From Butyricicoccus_A sp945486175 (lineage in GTDB: Bacteria; Bacillota; Clostridia; Oscillospirales; Butyricicoccaceae): a stretch of 6,831 nucleotides of DNA. Both the position numbers and the translations under genes were made by a program. The DNA lies in NCBI GenBank assembly GCA_945829445.1, contig CALZUY010000104.1:1-6831 (forward strand). Reading direction: 5' to 3'. The notes under the pieces were generated by a model. That model ran no database searches and was not told where the DNA came from. It saw only the letters and a list, made by a program, of their open reading frames with translations. Positions within the stretch are counted from its first letter, which is position 1; each line of letters opens with the position of its first letter. This document shows, piece by piece, positions 6,031 to 6,831 of the stretch.

Positions 6031-6045
6031 GGAGGCATGTATATG
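6031..6045 (+). promoter_or_regulatory. Ribosome-binding site that decides the spoVT start
   Basis: GGAGG at 6031-6035 is followed by two in-frame ATG codons, at 6037 (1-nt spacing, too close) and 6043 (7-nt spacing, ideal). The second gives MKATGIVRR, the N-terminus expected for SpoVT. Confidence 0.85.
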
Positions 6046-6576
6046 AAAGCAACGGGTATCGTCCGCCGCATTGATGATCTCGGACGGGTCGTCATTCCTA
6101 AGGAAATCCGAAGAACCATGCGCATCCGCGAAGGCGATCCTTTGGAAATTTATACCGACCGCAACGGCGAGGTGATTTTTAAAAAATATTCCCCCATGGG
6201 AGACCTGAACACGTTTGTCAGCCAGTTATGTGATTCCGTCAGCAAAACCATCGGCACAAGCTGTGTCATCTGCGACCGTGATTCCGTCATTGCCGTATCC
6301 GGCAGTGCCAAAAAAGATGTATATGAACGCAGCATCAGTACAGAACTGGAGCGTGCCATGGAACAGCGGCAGATCATCCGCCCCACAGATACGCCGGTTT
6401 CGCTGACCGATGATGACCGCTACCGCATTTCCATCGCTGCCCCGGTCATCACGGGCGGTGATGTATCCGGCTGTGTGGCATTGCTGCGCGATGAACAGCA
6501 TCCGACTGCCGGCGAGGTGGAAAGCAAGCTGCTGCAAACAGCTGCAACCTTCCTCAGCCAGCAAATGACCATGTAA
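6043..6576 (+). CDS. spoVT: Stage V sporulation protein T (SpoVT), AbrB-type transcription factor
   Basis: SpoVT is a DNA-binding regulator of late forespore genes in endospore formers, acting with or on sigma-G-dependent genes and influencing spore coat, cortex and germination properties. The 177-residue product has the family's usual length. Its N-terminal swapped-hairpin AbrB domain (residues 1 to about 50) contains the hallmark segment GIVRRIDDLGRVVIPKEIRR. The C-terminal part (about 55-177) matches the GAF-like sensor domain of SpoVT, with segments such as TSCVICDRDSVIAVSG and SGCVALLRDE. The start is ATG 6043 (see the ribosome-binding site entry). The gene is divergent from the SLH-GDPD operon, and a sigma-G-like promoter precedes it. 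AbrB itself lacks the C-terminal sensor domain, so SpoVT is the better name. This is the best evidence that the host can sporulate. Confidence 0.96.
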   Translation: MKATGIVRRIDDLGRVVIPKEIRRTMRIREGDPLEIYTDRNGEVIFKKYSPMGDLNTFVSQLCDSVSKTIGTSCVICDRDSVIAVSGSAKKDVYERSISTELERAMEQRQIIRPTDTPVSLTDDDRYRISIAAPVITGGDVSGCVALLRDEQHPTAGEVESKLLQTAATFLSQQMTM

Positions 6577-6588
6577 TCTTTCTCCGCC

Positions 6589-6611
6589 GCGGGAATGACC
6601 GGATTTCCCGC
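6589..6611 (+). terminator. Possible weak terminator or hairpin after spoVT
   Basis: A perfect 7-bp inverted repeat (GCGGGAA at 6589-6595 with TTCCCGC at 6605-6611, 9-nt loop) lies 12 bp after the spoVT stop codon. Only a short, interrupted U-rich tail follows (CCTTTGGC), so it is not a textbook terminator. A second hairpin (GGGCGA 6650-6655 with TCGCCC 6668-6673) lies further on, with a T run starting 12 nt beyond it. Either or both could end the transcript. Confidence 0.4.
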
Positions 6612-6681
6612 ACCTTTGGCATATTTCGTATGATTCCGGCTGCTGCTCCGGGCGATCCGCTCTCCAGTCGCCCTCTACATG

Positions 6682-6730
6682 AAAATTTTTTTAAAAAAGT
6701 CTTGACATAGTGTATTGTATGTGGTATTCT
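6682..6730 (+). promoter_or_regulatory. Strong tRNA promoter with UP-like A/T tract
   Basis: A perfect TTGACA (6702-6707) is followed after 17 bp by TATTCT (6725-6730), preceded by TG-G, an extended -10. Directly upstream of the -35 an uninterrupted A/T tract (6682-6698) looks like an UP element, as is usual for stable-RNA genes. Transcription should start near 6737, about 34 nt before the mature tRNA. Confidence 0.85.
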
Positions 6731-6732
6731 AA

Positions 6733-6757
6733 TTAAGCACTCAACGAGAGTGGCAAA
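6733..6757 (+). promoter_or_regulatory. CIRCE-like inverted repeat at the tRNA transcription start
   Basis: GCACTC (6737-6742), 5 nt and GAGTG (6748-6752) form an inverted repeat just after the -10, flanked by TTAA and AAATAA. The half-sites resemble the HrcA operator CIRCE (TTAGCACTC-9 nt-GAGTGCTAA), which usually sits in this position, but the spacer is 5 instead of 9 and each half carries an extra base. It may instead be a simple leader hairpin removed by RNase P processing. Confidence 0.3.
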
Positions 6758-6770
6758 TAAAACATGATAT

Positions 6771-6831
<61 letters not shown>

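Overview
The window looks like chromosomal DNA of an anaerobic, endospore-forming Clostridia member, possibly from the Oscillospirales. The grounds are a SpoVT gene, S-layer-homology (SLH) surface proteins, an AzgA/PbuG-type purine permease, Shine-Dalgarno sites before nearly every gene, and moderately high G+C coding DNA beside AT-rich spacers. The taxonomic guess is inference; no rRNA or other strong marker is present.

Layout, left to right. Bases 1-477 hold no convincing gene. They carry a candidate minus-strand promoter and ribosome-binding site pointing off the left edge. A purine permease (minus, 542-1936) follows, with a strong terminator at 478-511 and a candidate promoter near 2034-2062. 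Transcribed the other way from the same spacer is a reading frame (plus, 2154-2816) that joins a GIY-YIG endonuclease domain to a complete ArsC/Spx-like protein with no stop codon between them. The ArsC part also has its own excellent ribosome-binding site and ATG. This unit ends at a bidirectional terminator (2827-2855).

Converging on that terminator from the right is a minus-strand unit that reads as a three-gene operon. Its members are two tandem paralogous exported proteins (5833-4481 and 4443-3055), each with three SLH repeats and a glycerophosphodiester phosphodiesterase (GDPD) domain, and a 51-residue Cys/His-containing microprotein (2995-2840). A near-consensus housekeeping promoter with a very short leader drives it. 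The downstream paralog keeps every GDPD motif. The upstream paralog has Met in place of the Arg of the catalytic His-Arg motif, so the pair may combine an active enzyme with a weakened or repurposed one.

Divergent from this operon is spoVT (plus, 6043-6576), preceded by a sigma-G-like promoter. The window ends inside an initiator tRNA-fMet gene (6771 onward) with a strong promoter, an A/T-tract UP-like element, and a CIRCE-like inverted repeat at the expected transcription start.

The most notable items are the GIY-YIG/ArsC fusion frame with an internal start, the intact/degenerate SLH-GDPD pair, and the unrecognised microprotein whose stop codon lies in the terminator loop.
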